This document shows positions 34,633 through 41,436 of a stretch of DNA of 64,000 nucleotides, piece by piece (positions within the stretch are counted from its first letter, which is position 1; each line of letters begins with the position of its first letter). The notes beneath the pieces are model-generated. The model had not been told where the DNA came from. It made no database searches and worked only from the letters and a program-made list of their open reading frames with translations. The position numbers and the translations under genes are program-made. This DNA is from Nocardia takedensis NBRC 100417. GTDB taxonomy: Bacteria > Actinomycetota > Actinomycetes > Mycobacteriales > Mycobacteriaceae. Location: the NCBI RefSeq assembly GCF_000308695.1, contig NZ_BAGG01000123.1:62001-126000 (forward strand). Direction: 5' to 3'.

Positions 34633-34712
34633 AACTGAACCTCTTCGCTATGTCTAAAGAATCGCGCCGGACCGCGCGGTCTCAGCAGTCCGGGGACGGG
34701 GTGCGGATGCGC

Positions 34713-35270
34713 TCAGGGGGTGACGATCTGCTGGTTGTAGCGCGCGTATTTCGGCAGGCCCTGGAGGTAGACAACGCCGAGATCGACATCACCGCTGAAC
34801 AGTTCGGGATGCGGGCCGCTCACGAACACCGTCAGTTTGCTCACCTCCGGCTCCGAGGGGTCGTATCGGACCACCAGGTCGTAGTTGTCGAATCCGTCGA
34901 CCGGTTCGACACGATCGATGCCGAGGAAGCCTTTGACGACGAACTCCGACTGGAAGCCGCGGCTGTGAAAGGTGATGGAGTGCTGCGTGTTCGGCGTGGT
35001 GACCGTGGTCGCCTCGTAGGACAGGAAGAACGACGACTCGCGGTGCCGGCCCACCAGGCCGAGCGAGACGGCGGGCGCCGGGCCGGGCGGAAACGCCGGG
35101 CGCACAACGACCTGTGAGGTGGTGTCGAGCGTTTGGTCGTCATAGACGACGTAGAACTCAGTGCGGCCGTCGTCGCCTGCGGTACGAGCCGCGGCGATTC
35201 GCACGAAACCGGGGATGTAGAAGACGGTGTACCCCATCGAATCTCCGATGAGAATGGTGGCTTTCTCCAT
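34713..35270 (-). CDS. Hypothetical protein of the tail locus
   Basis: A 185-residue beta-rich protein ('GYTVFYIPGFVRIAAARTAG', 'EFYVVYDDQTLD', 'HSITFHSRGFQSEFVV'), without transmembrane segments. ATG at 35270 follows GGAG by 6 nt. It is the first gene before the toxin on the same strand and could be a structural or adaptor protein of the particle. I do not recognise a family. Confidence 0.6.
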   Translation of the reverse strand: MEKATILIGDSMGYTVFYIPGFVRIAAARTAGDDGRTEFYVVYDDQTLDTTSQVVVRPAFPPGPAPAVSLGLVGRHRESSFFLSYEATTVTTPNTQHSITFHSRGFQSEFVVKGFLGIDRVEPVDGFDNYDLVVRYDPSEPEVSKLTVFVSGPHPELFSGDVDLGVVYLQGLPKYARYNQQIVTP

Positions 35271-35371
35271 TGAATTCTCCAAAATGATCCAGCCGCGGCC
35301 CCGCCCGACGGGCCAGGCTCACGGTTCGTGTTATCGAGATGCGCTGGGGCATCAAGGCGCAGGCGGCCGGT

Positions 35372-35551
35372 CTACGGAAGACAGGTCAGCGGGTCACGTC
35401 CGAGAAGGTGGGACGCGGCGATGAGGTCGCACAGAGTGGGACGGTCGCGGCGGATGCGGGAAGCGACTGTCGGGCCCAGGCGCTCACGGATGTGGTCGAG
35501 GTCGTCGGTGTCGAAGAGGACGCGCGGAGTGAGGTCGGCGTCGGGAGGCAT
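35372..35551 (-). CDS. Small hypothetical protein (59 residues)
   Basis: A 59-codon frame, 'MPPDADLTPRVLFDTDDLDH' at the N-terminus and 'DRPTLCDLIAASHLLGRDP' in the C-terminal part. It starts at 35551, with a purine-rich AGGGGGTGA site upstream. The amphipathic sequence is compatible with a helical DNA- or protein-binding peptide. A strong 14-bp hairpin lies just before its start. Confidence 0.6.
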   Translation of the reverse strand: MPPDADLTPRVLFDTDDLDHIRERLGPTVASRIRRDRPTLCDLIAASHLLGRDPLTCLP

Positions 35552-35586
35552 GGCTGGTCACCCCCTGGTCGGCGGTCGAATGGGTG

Positions 35587-35619
35587 GCCCCACCCCCGGT
35601 CGAGGGGACCGGGGGTGGG
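35587..35619. terminator. Strong GC-rich hairpin
   Basis: A perfect 14-bp stem (CCCCACCCCCGGTC with its complement, GAGGG loop). It has no T-run. It lies 36 nt ahead of the start at 35551 and could terminate the upstream small gene or regulate the downstream one. Confidence 0.6.
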
Positions 35620-35788
35620 GCGGTGCGCCCCGATGCTCACCTCGGCTGCGACCGCGGCGGTCGGGCGCGCGGGAGGCGGGAGCGGGTCGGGGCGGGTCGG
35701 AGGTCGGAGGCGGACCGGCGAACACCGAAGGTTTGCGACTCCGGGTACTGGTCAGCGGGCCAGTCCCGGTCAGCAGGCCCGGCAGTGG

Positions 35789-35986
35789 TCAGCGGGTTCG
35801 TGCGGAGTCGGGGGTGAGCCTGCCCGCGGCGACCAAGGTGTGGAAGGCGGCGGCTTTGTGGGGGCAGGTGTCGACGGTGCAGGCACGATGGACGCGCATC
35901 GCGGTGTGCGCGTGGTCGACCGTGAGCGGTGTCGGTGGGGTGGTGTGGGCGGCCATGACGAGCAGGTCGCTCAGGGGGTCGAGCAT
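35789..35986 (-). CDS. Small hypothetical protein (65 residues) with Cys/His pairs
   Basis: A 65-residue protein starting 'MLDPLSDLLVMAAHTT' with a GGAGG site 5 nt before the ATG. The C-terminal half has 'HRACTVDTCPHK', a Cys-x4-Cys with nearby His residues that may bind metal, followed by 'AAAFHTLVAAGRLTPDS'. Longer frame readings upstream of 35986 are non-family sequence. Function unknown; a small DNA-binding or regulatory role is possible. Confidence 0.6.
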   Translation of the reverse strand: MLDPLSDLLVMAAHTTPPTPLTVDHAHTAMRVHRACTVDTCPHKAAAFHTLVAAGRLTPDSARTR

Positions 35987-36005
35987 GGGGCCTCCAGTTC
36001 GAGAA

Positions 36006-36040
36006 CCCCGTTCCCGGCCAGGGGCGGGCCGGGAACGGGG
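36006..36040. terminator. Strong GC-rich hairpin
   Basis: A perfect 14-bp stem (CCCCGTTCCCGGCC with its complement, 7-nt loop) ends 20 nt ahead of the start at 35986. It mirrors the hairpin before the 59-residue gene, without a T-run. Confidence 0.6.
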
Positions 36041-36651
36041 TCGCCCGAGGATTCCCGCCGTCGAGGGGTGCGCCGGCTGTGGCGGGACGACGGGAATCGG
36101 GCGGTGCGCGGCGGGCTCCACCCGCTTGTCAACAGACATCGGAAGGGATTCGGGGGCGTGCCGCGCACGCACGCCGGGCGGTTCGGGGATGCACCGGCGT
36201 GGAAACGACCGTGGCTCCGGAACCACGCGGGTTACGGAGCCACAGATCGGGATTGGGGATGGCTCGGAGAGCCTGAGACCAGAACCGTTCGGCCGAAGAA
36301 CTTTTGGAGTTTCGGGCACAGCTCTGGCGCTGCACCAAGCTTCACGTAGCGAAGATCAAATGTCAACCCTCGGTTTTCGGAGGGGATTGTTCTTGCTGGT
36401 AGACAACGGATTTCGATGGTCTGCGACCGGCGATCCGCGAGCCGTCGCGGGTGGATGCCTCGCCGAAGACGCCGGTGTCAGACCGACCGATGCCGCACCG
36501 GATTCGGCCAACGGTCCGGGTTCGCTACACTCCGAACACTGAAGACGGGTTCCAATCGAGCGCCTCGACGCCACCGGCCGGCCATGGTGGCGCGGTCGAA
36601 CTGCGGTCGAGTTCGAGACGCGAACACCGCCGGCACACCGCCGCTTCGGCG
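36041..36651. other. Gene-poor region in front of the tail locus
   Basis: No convincing gene is seen on either strand. The part 36290-36420 is AT-richer than its surroundings. A consensus -35 box TTGACA reads on the minus strand at 36361-36366, but the position 17-18 bp downstream gives only a poor -10 hexamer. It may hold the promoter of the tail operon. Confidence 0.35.
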
Positions 36652-37092
36652 CTACAGCGGTTCCATGACGTAGTCGCGGAACTTCGGATCCCTCGACTCC
36701 AAAAAGTCCACAGCTCGCTCGGAAAGGATCAACAAGCCTTGCTGCCGGCTACCGAAGTCGTCCAGGAATGCACGGCCGGTGATCACCAGGCCGCGCAATG
36801 GCGGAATCTCGAACCACGCGTCCTCTTCGAGGTCGGAACGCGGCGACCCTGACGCAGGACCGAACGCGAACCCGGTCAGATCGGTCCGCGACAACGCGGC
36901 GGCGAGGGGTTCGGTGACGGCGAACGCAGCACCGTACGAGGTGATCAATTCCGCGCGGACCGGGACGGCGAAGATCAGCCGCGCCGAGATCTGGTGCGGC
37001 GGGTCGAAGCTGTCGTCCCATTCGACACCGCCGAACCCCGCTGGACATTCGGGGTTCGTCTCGAAGAACTTCACCACACTCCCACCGTCCAT
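36652..37092 (-). CDS. Hypothetical protein, possibly immunity-like
   Basis: A 146-residue soluble protein. The recognisable parts are an N-terminal 'VVKFFETNPECPAGFGGVEW', a middle 'FGPASGSPRSDLEEDAWFEI' and the C-terminal 'GLLILSERAVDFLE' and 'FRDYVMEPL'. Its shape, a small acidic two-half protein ending in a 'lvse...fl' helix, recalls immunity proteins of polymorphic toxins, but I cannot name a family. Start at 37092 is uncertain; GTG codons just downstream are alternatives. It is the only gene in this stretch with normal codon character. Confidence 0.5.
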   Translation of the reverse strand: MDGGSVVKFFETNPECPAGFGGVEWDDSFDPPHQISARLIFAVPVRAELITSYGAAFAVTEPLAAALSRTDLTGFAFGPASGSPRSDLEEDAWFEIPPLRGLVITGRAFLDDFGSRQQGLLILSERAVDFLESRDPKFRDYVMEPL

Positions 37093-37466
37093 TGGTTCAG
37101 CACTGGACCACCGCGAGGTTGCAAAGCTACACCAGTACATGCCAATTCAGCTCGAGGTCGGGCCATTGTCGACCGAGTGCCAGTCGACACCGGTACCGGG
37201 CACACGCGAATCCACACCGGTACCGGCACACGCGCGAATCCGCGCCGAAGCCGGGCACACCCACGACATCCGCGCCGAAGCCGAGCACACCCGTGAGTGC
37301 GGACGAGTCCGCTGCCACGACCAACCGCCTGTCAGGTGGAGACACTCGATGCGTCCACTCACCAGAGAGAACGCGACCACGGCTACGCCGAACGGCACAG
37401 GTGCGGGAAGGACTGCGGCGCGATGCCATTCGGCGCGCACAAATCTTCGCGGCAGAGGAAGGACCC
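37093..37466. other. Intergenic region with degenerate tandem repeats
   Basis: At 37187-37306 two pairs of approximately 28-bp repeats are seen: one built on CACACCGGTACCGGGCACAC and one on GCGCCGAAGCCGGGCACACC. Otherwise I see nothing gene-like. Confidence 0.5.
37187..37306. repeat. Degenerate tandem repeats
   Basis: Two related repeat pairs, units of about 27-30 bp, share GGCACAC and end in ATCC. No protein reading explains them on either strand. Confidence 0.6.
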
Positions 37467-38144
37467 TCAGGATGCCAACGCGGGGCGGCGCTTGCGGGTC
37501 GGGTAGGTGAGGTGTTCGTCCAGCACTTGGCCGACGAGGAAGAGTTCGGGCCAGTCAAGCGACCACGGTCCGGGTACGGGGCTGATGCGGCCCGCGTCGC
37601 GGAGGGTTTGGACTCGGCGGACGGTGAGAGTGCGGTATTCGTCGCCGAGGGCTTTGGCGAGGGCGGCGATGCCGGAGGCGTTGAGGCGTTGGGCGCGGGC
37701 GCGGGTGAGCGCGGTCTCGTCCAGGTCGACGGTGGGTGCGGCGGGCGGGCAGACGACGAGGTTGGCGGCGTGGACGACGCGGCGGAGGTCGTCGGGGGCG
37801 TCGTGGGCGCCTTCGGTCATGGCGAGGGCGATGAGGTTGCGGTCGAGCCAGCGGGCGAGGCCGGCGGTGGTCGGCGACCCGGTGTAGTCGACGGCGCGCT
37901 GTTCGCAGACCAGACGGACCCAGGACACCAGGACGGCGTGCAGGTCGTCGGCGGCGCGGGCGGCGGCGGGGTCGTAGGGCAGGGGTTGTTCGCCGGGGCG
38001 GCGGTGGGCGCGGTGGCCGTCACGGGAACCGGTGCGGGCCTGTCTGGTGCGGGCGATGGTGAGATCTTCGGCGAGTTCGGGGATTTCGCGGAGGAGTTCG
38101 GCGACGGCGCGCAGTTGGGGGCGGTCGAGATACAGGTGGTTCAC
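37467..38144 (-). CDS. Hypothetical protein with C-terminal winged-helix-like region
   Basis: A 225-residue protein. The N-terminal half is helical and Arg-rich. The region 'NASGIAALAKALGDEYRTLT' followed by 'RVQTLRDAGRISP' looks like a winged helix. GTG at 38144 overlaps the lysin B stop as GTGA, so the two are cotranslated. Such genes are common in nocardial and rhodococcal prophages without known function; a regulator of the locus is one possibility. Confidence 0.55.
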   Translation of the reverse strand: MNHLYLDRPQLRAVAELLREIPELAEDLTIARTRQARTGSRDGHRAHRRPGEQPLPYDPAAARAADDLHAVLVSWVRLVCEQRAVDYTGSPTTAGLARWLDRNLIALAMTEGAHDAPDDLRRVVHAANLVVCPPAAPTVDLDETALTRARAQRLNASGIAALAKALGDEYRTLTVRRVQTLRDAGRISPVPGPWSLDWPELFLVGQVLDEHLTYPTRKRRPALAS

Positions 38145-38935
38145 CGGGCGGTCGCCTGCTCGACGACCCACCTGTCGAGGGCCTGCGCCAAGCGGGTGAG
38201 GTGGCCGTGGCGGATGTAGTCCTCGGTGTGTCGGCCGTCGACGAGGTAGCCGCGCGCGTAGGCGAGCGCGCCGCCCCAATTGCGCCAGTTCGCCGGTGAC
38301 CACCAGCGTTGCAGTTGACCGCGGACGGCGACGTCGACCAGGCTCGCTCCCCACCGCGCGGCGGCTTCGGGACTGGACAGGCCGAAGTAGGCGCTGAGGT
38401 CGGCGACGGTGCGCAGCGGGTTGCCCGCGGGCAGCGCGGTGATCGGATCGCCGGGGGCGGCGGCCCAGAAGGTGCGGATTCCGGGGATGTCGCGTTGGCC
38501 CGCGATGCCGTAGCCGCCGGGGTCCGCGCCGACGCAATGCCCCTGCGGGCGCAGCGGATCCGCGATGAGTGCGCACGCGATCACGGCGGGCAGGTCCAGT
38601 TCGCCGCGGCCGACGGCGGCGGCGATGTCGCCCGCGACGGCCGCGCCCTGCGAGTACCCGGCCAGGATGACCTGTCCCGGAGCGCTTTTCACCGCCGCGA
38701 TGAGGGCGTCGCGGCCGACGTGGACGCTGTCGGCGTAGGGGACCGTCCCGCCGTAGTCCGCGGGGTAGGGCACCATGCTCGTCCGGTAGCGGGCGGGTTC
38801 CAGTGCGGCGGAGAAGGTTCGGGTCACGCCTTCGCCGTTCGGATTCCAGGTGCCGCCGACGATCAGGACGTCGATCGGACCGGCGGACGGCGAACTGCGG
38901 AATACGCGAAGGCTTTCGGGGAAGAATCCGGCCAC
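38141..38935 (-). CDS. lysB: Lysin B (mycolylarabinogalactan esterase)
   Basis: A 264-residue cutinase-like serine esterase. The triad matches mycobacteriophage lysin B: S95 in 'AGYSQGAAV', D163 in 'APGDPIT' and H236 in 'DGRHTEDYIRHGH'. Lysin B cuts the ester between mycolic acids and arabinogalactan, freeing the mycomembrane at the end of lysis. Its presence shows that the locus lyses, or once lysed, a mycolata cell. It is 18 kb from lysin A and holin, at the opposite end of the locus. GTG at 38935 is the first possible start. Confidence 0.85.
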   Translation of the reverse strand: MAGFFPESLRVFRSSPSAGPIDVLIVGGTWNPNGEGVTRTFSAALEPARYRTSMVPYPADYGGTVPYADSVHVGRDALIAAVKSAPGQVILAGYSQGAAVAGDIAAAVGRGELDLPAVIACALIADPLRPQGHCVGADPGGYGIAGQRDIPGIRTFWAAAPGDPITALPAGNPLRTVADLSAYFGLSSPEAAARWGASLVDVAVRGQLQRWWSPANWRNWGGALAYARGYLVDGRHTEDYIRHGHLTRLAQALDRWVVEQATAR

Positions 38936-38977
38936 GACGATAATCGCTTTCTCGGTGCGGGAGTATTTTTCGGAGCT

Positions 38978-39268
38978 TCAGCGCGCGGAGGCGTGGGAGA
39001 AGATCGGCGCCGCGACGGGTGGGTTCGGCTCCGCTGCCGCGGAATCGAGTCGCAGGTTGCTCGGGTGGGTCGCGATGGCGTTGCCGAGGTGCGGCCAGAC
39101 CGGGTTCGGGTAGCCGTAGTCGACGTAGACCATCCGGGCGTCGACGCGGGTGACGACTCCGGTCTCCACGCGCCCCGCGCCCGGCGGTGTGAACACCACA
39201 CGGCGGCCGATGTGGCGCCGGAACCGTCCCGATCCGACCTCCGGATCGATTGCTGACCGATCGCTCAT
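38978..39268 (-). CDS. Small hypothetical phage protein
   Basis: A 96-residue protein. The core 'RRHIGRRVVFTPPGAGRVETGVVTRVDARMVYVDYG' looks like a small SH3/Tudor-like beta barrel, as in phage proteins that modify RNA polymerase or bind DNA, but no clear family is recognised. ATG at 39268 has a GAGGGGAA site. It is the first gene after the regulator on the same strand. Confidence 0.55.
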   Translation of the reverse strand: MSDRSAIDPEVGSGRFRRHIGRRVVFTPPGAGRVETGVVTRVDARMVYVDYGYPNPVWPHLGNAIATHPSNLRLDSAAAEPNPPVAAPIFSHASAR

Positions 39269-39374
39269 CGGACCGGTTCCCCTCTTTTTGAATTTGTGAC
39301 ATCAATCACAGATTGTTGGTCGACCGGCCGCGGGCGCGGGACTTCGAACTGCGGACAGCCGCCCTCGAGTTCGA

Positions 39375-39599
39375 TCATCGCGGGCGCACCGCGTCGGGCA
39401 GCAGATCGATGGTGCGCCGCCCCAGGGCCGCCGCGATACCGACCAGGTCGGACAGGGTGAACGACGCCTCCGCGGCCAACTGCTGACGCAGCACCGACGG
39501 GGGTATCGAGGTGCCCTTGACCAGGTCTCCTACACCGATCCCGGTTTCGGCGAGCGCTCGACGCACACTCGCCGCCACCATCTCGTCCAGATGTTCCAT
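39375..39599 (-). CDS. HTH-type regulator, candidate phage-like repressor
   Basis: A 74-residue protein of XRE-like type: 'VGDLVKGTSIPPSVLRQQLA' and 'FTLSDLVGIAAALGRRTIDLL' match the recognition region and the last helix. It has no ribosome-binding site but a TAATCT box 7 nt before the ATG, so the transcript is probably leaderless. It faces the XRE gene at 39741 across a 142-bp region with dyads, the usual layout of a phage genetic switch. Confidence 0.65.
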   Translation of the reverse strand: MEHLDEMVAASVRRALAETGIGVGDLVKGTSIPPSVLRQQLAAEASFTLSDLVGIAAALGRRTIDLLPDAVRPR

Positions 39600-39606
39600 A
39601 CGGAGA

Positions 39607-39740
39607 AGATTATGGTCCGAACGGACTAGTTGCAACTCCCAATGGCGCATTTTTTCCATCGATGGCAAATCTGTGCCAAAAGACCAGGAAACTCGCCATG
39701 CCGTTTGCCACATAGCCGTTCGGACCTCAGAATGGTCCGT
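39607..39740. promoter_or_regulatory. Divergent switch region with two dyads on the promoters
   Basis: The minus promoter has its -10 box TAATCT at 39607-39612 and the dyad GTCCGAACGGAC at 39615-39626 directly behind it. On the plus side CGGACC at 39721 and GGTCCG at 39734 flank a CAGAAT box 7 nt before ATG 39741. The two dyads share the GGTCCG half-site, as expected for one repressor acting on both promoters. Confidence 0.6.
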
Positions 39741-39998
39741 ATGGGTGCGAAAGAGACGGCTACGGCAATCAACCGCGCGGTCGGGAACGAACTCCGTGCC
39801 GCCCGGGCTCGTCGCGACTTGACGCGACAGCAGCTCGCCGAGCTGACCGGCCTGGCCGTGAGCACTATCCAGCGGTTCGAGAACGGCGAACGCTCACCGG
39901 ATATGCAGCAACTCCACGCGCTGTGCGGGGCGCTCGAGGTGCCGATGCGCGAGTTCGTGACACTCGCACTCAAGGACATCGAACTGCCGGAGGAATGA
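39741..39998 (+). CDS. XRE family transcriptional regulator
   Basis: An 85-residue regulator with a full helix-turn-helix 'GNELRAARARRDLTRQQLAE', 'LAVSTIQRFENGERSPDMQQ'. ATG at 39741 is preferred because the -10-like box lies 7 nt upstream; an ATG at 39732 is an alternative. It is transcribed away from the tail locus and likely keeps it silent, or arbitrates with the regulator at 39375. This is inference from the arrangement. Confidence 0.8.
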   Translation: MGAKETATAINRAVGNELRAARARRDLTRQQLAELTGLAVSTIQRFENGERSPDMQQLHALCGALEVPMREFVTLALKDIELPEE

Positions 39999-40091
39999 TC
40001 GGAGACGGCCTGTGCGCCGTGGCGACGGTTCAGCCGTCGCCACGGCGACCCCGACGGCCGCTCTCGAATCGAGCCCGATGTCGCGTCTGGT

Positions 40092-40334
40092 TCACGCGCA
40101 GCGAAAGTCCGCTTCCTCCGCCGAGGCGGTCTTGGTGACGACTTCCGCGTAGTCGACCACGGCCTGCACCGAGTCGACTCCGAGTACGAACGACGCCAGT
40201 ACGACGTCGCACACGGTGGCGCCGCCCCGAAGAATTCGGCGGGCCACATCCTCTCCCACGTTCACACCCAGCGCCGACGCGATTCCCGTACCCCGAATCG
40301 CCGCAAGCTCCGCAACGGTGCCGATACTCTCCAC
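40092..40334 (-). CDS. Small HTH-like protein
   Basis: An 80-residue protein that aligns loosely with the helices of the 39375 regulator ('VGEDVARRILRGGATVCDVVLASFVLGV'). GTG at 40334 has an AAGGGGAA site 7 nt upstream. It may be a second switch component or a divergent copy. I cannot exclude an unrelated helical protein. Confidence 0.5.
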   Translation of the reverse strand: MESIGTVAELAAIRGTGIASALGVNVGEDVARRILRGGATVCDVVLASFVLGVDSVQAVVDYAEVVTKTASAEEADFRCA

Positions 40335-40646
40335 GATCTAGTTCCCCTTCAACTCATTCGCCCGAGATCGGGCAAAGTGAACCTGGGTTGCAGTTTCGAA
40401 CCCGCGTCCCAGAATCAGGGCTAGTTATATCGCATACAAACCCCGGCGGCGCATCAAAGACGCGCTCTTCCACGGCGTTTGGGTACTACCCGAAAGTAAC
40501 GAGGCTCGCACGCCCGTTTGCCTGTCATTCGCTGTTACCGGATCGACATCGCTGCCGCGCGAAACACCCTCGACAGCACCGCGGCCCCACCGCGACCGAT
40601 GTCGCGATGGGGCCGAGACGGTTCCGTCCGGAATTACCGAACCGGA
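40335..40646. other. Intergenic region
   Basis: It separates the tail locus from the secreted Gly-Thr-repeat gene. No gene or clear dyad is seen; it may hold the right boundary of the element, but no tRNA or direct-repeat attachment site is recognisable. Confidence 0.4.
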
Positions 40647-40877
40647 TCAGGACTCGGTCGGGTCGGTCGGATCCGGGGTCTGCGCCGAACCCGTCACCAA
40701 CTGCTGGAGGATCTGCGCCAGTGCGTCGGCGGAACCGGTGCCCGTGCCGGTACCGGTCCCCGTGCCGGTGCCCGTTCCCGTGCCGGCGCCCTCGTCGGCG
40801 GCGGCCATTCCCGCGCCGGAAAGCAGCAGACCCGCCGCGGCGGCACCGGTCAGGACGAGCATCGAAATCTTCTTCAT
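40647..40877 (-). CDS. Small secreted protein with Gly-Thr repeat
   Basis: A 76-residue protein with a Lys-starting signal peptide ending at 'GMAAA' (about residue 26). The mature chain is an acidic start, a run of eight or more Gly-Thr dipeptides, and an amphipathic end 'SADALAQILQQLVTGSAQ'. The repeat is built of GTGCCG-like hexamers and can vary in length by slippage. The last helix resembles the hydrophobic ends of the repeats in the secreted protein at 18448-18882. Function unknown. Confidence 0.65.
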   Translation of the reverse strand: MKKISMLVLTGAAAAGLLLSGAGMAAADEGAGTGTGTGTGTGTGTGTGSADALAQILQQLVTGSAQTPDPTDPTES

Positions 40878-41436
40878 GGTCGGAATCATTCCCCTCGAAA
40901 ATTGTTGTCCCATTACCGGTTGCGCTCTGGCTACCGGCTGCGAACAGTCCTATCACGAATGCCCGGCCGCGCCGGAAATGCGTTCTCGCCAATACTGGCC
41001 AGTCAACTTTGCCTGCCGTTAACGAGGATTTCATCTCGTAACGTCCACGACGCAGAACGCGGACAGCGGGGAAATACTGCGCGAGACAGCATCTTGAGTC
41101 CACAGCAGCGGCACTACCAGCGCCTTTGCCGGTGTCGGATGCACCATCCGCGCTCGAGGGTCGAGAGCGGCACACGAATCGTCACTGACGGATCAACTAT
41201 TAGCTGAGCGGTGCCGCATTCCTTACGAAAAGACCGAACCAGTCGGGAAGACCCGAATTCCAGGGGTTCGATCAATTACGCAGTTAATCTCCAGCAAGCA
41301 TGAGAGAAAGCTCACCGAAAAGGGCTGTAACGACCGACCGGTTATCCCGATGAAAACGGGCGATCCAGTGGAATACAGGGACGAAAGACTCTTGTCGGAA
41401 CGTGCTCGAGGCCCCTGCGAAGCCAAGGGGCGACGG
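40878..41436. other. Intergenic region
   Basis: No gene is supported. The sequence is AT-richer than the average of the window; I see no tRNA, long dyad or phage-type attachment repeat. Confidence 0.4.

Noticed and set aside
35328..36542. Plus-strand frames of 300-400 codons in the region of the small genes
   Set aside because: Arg/Gly-rich, no family features, and they cross both strong hairpins; small minus-strand genes with good ribosome-binding sites fit better.
19149..40334. Contractile injection system (eCIS, R-type tailocin)
   Set aside because: No sheath, baseplate wedge, spike (VgrG/PAAR) or AAA ATPase gene is visible; the gene order is that of a siphophage tail.
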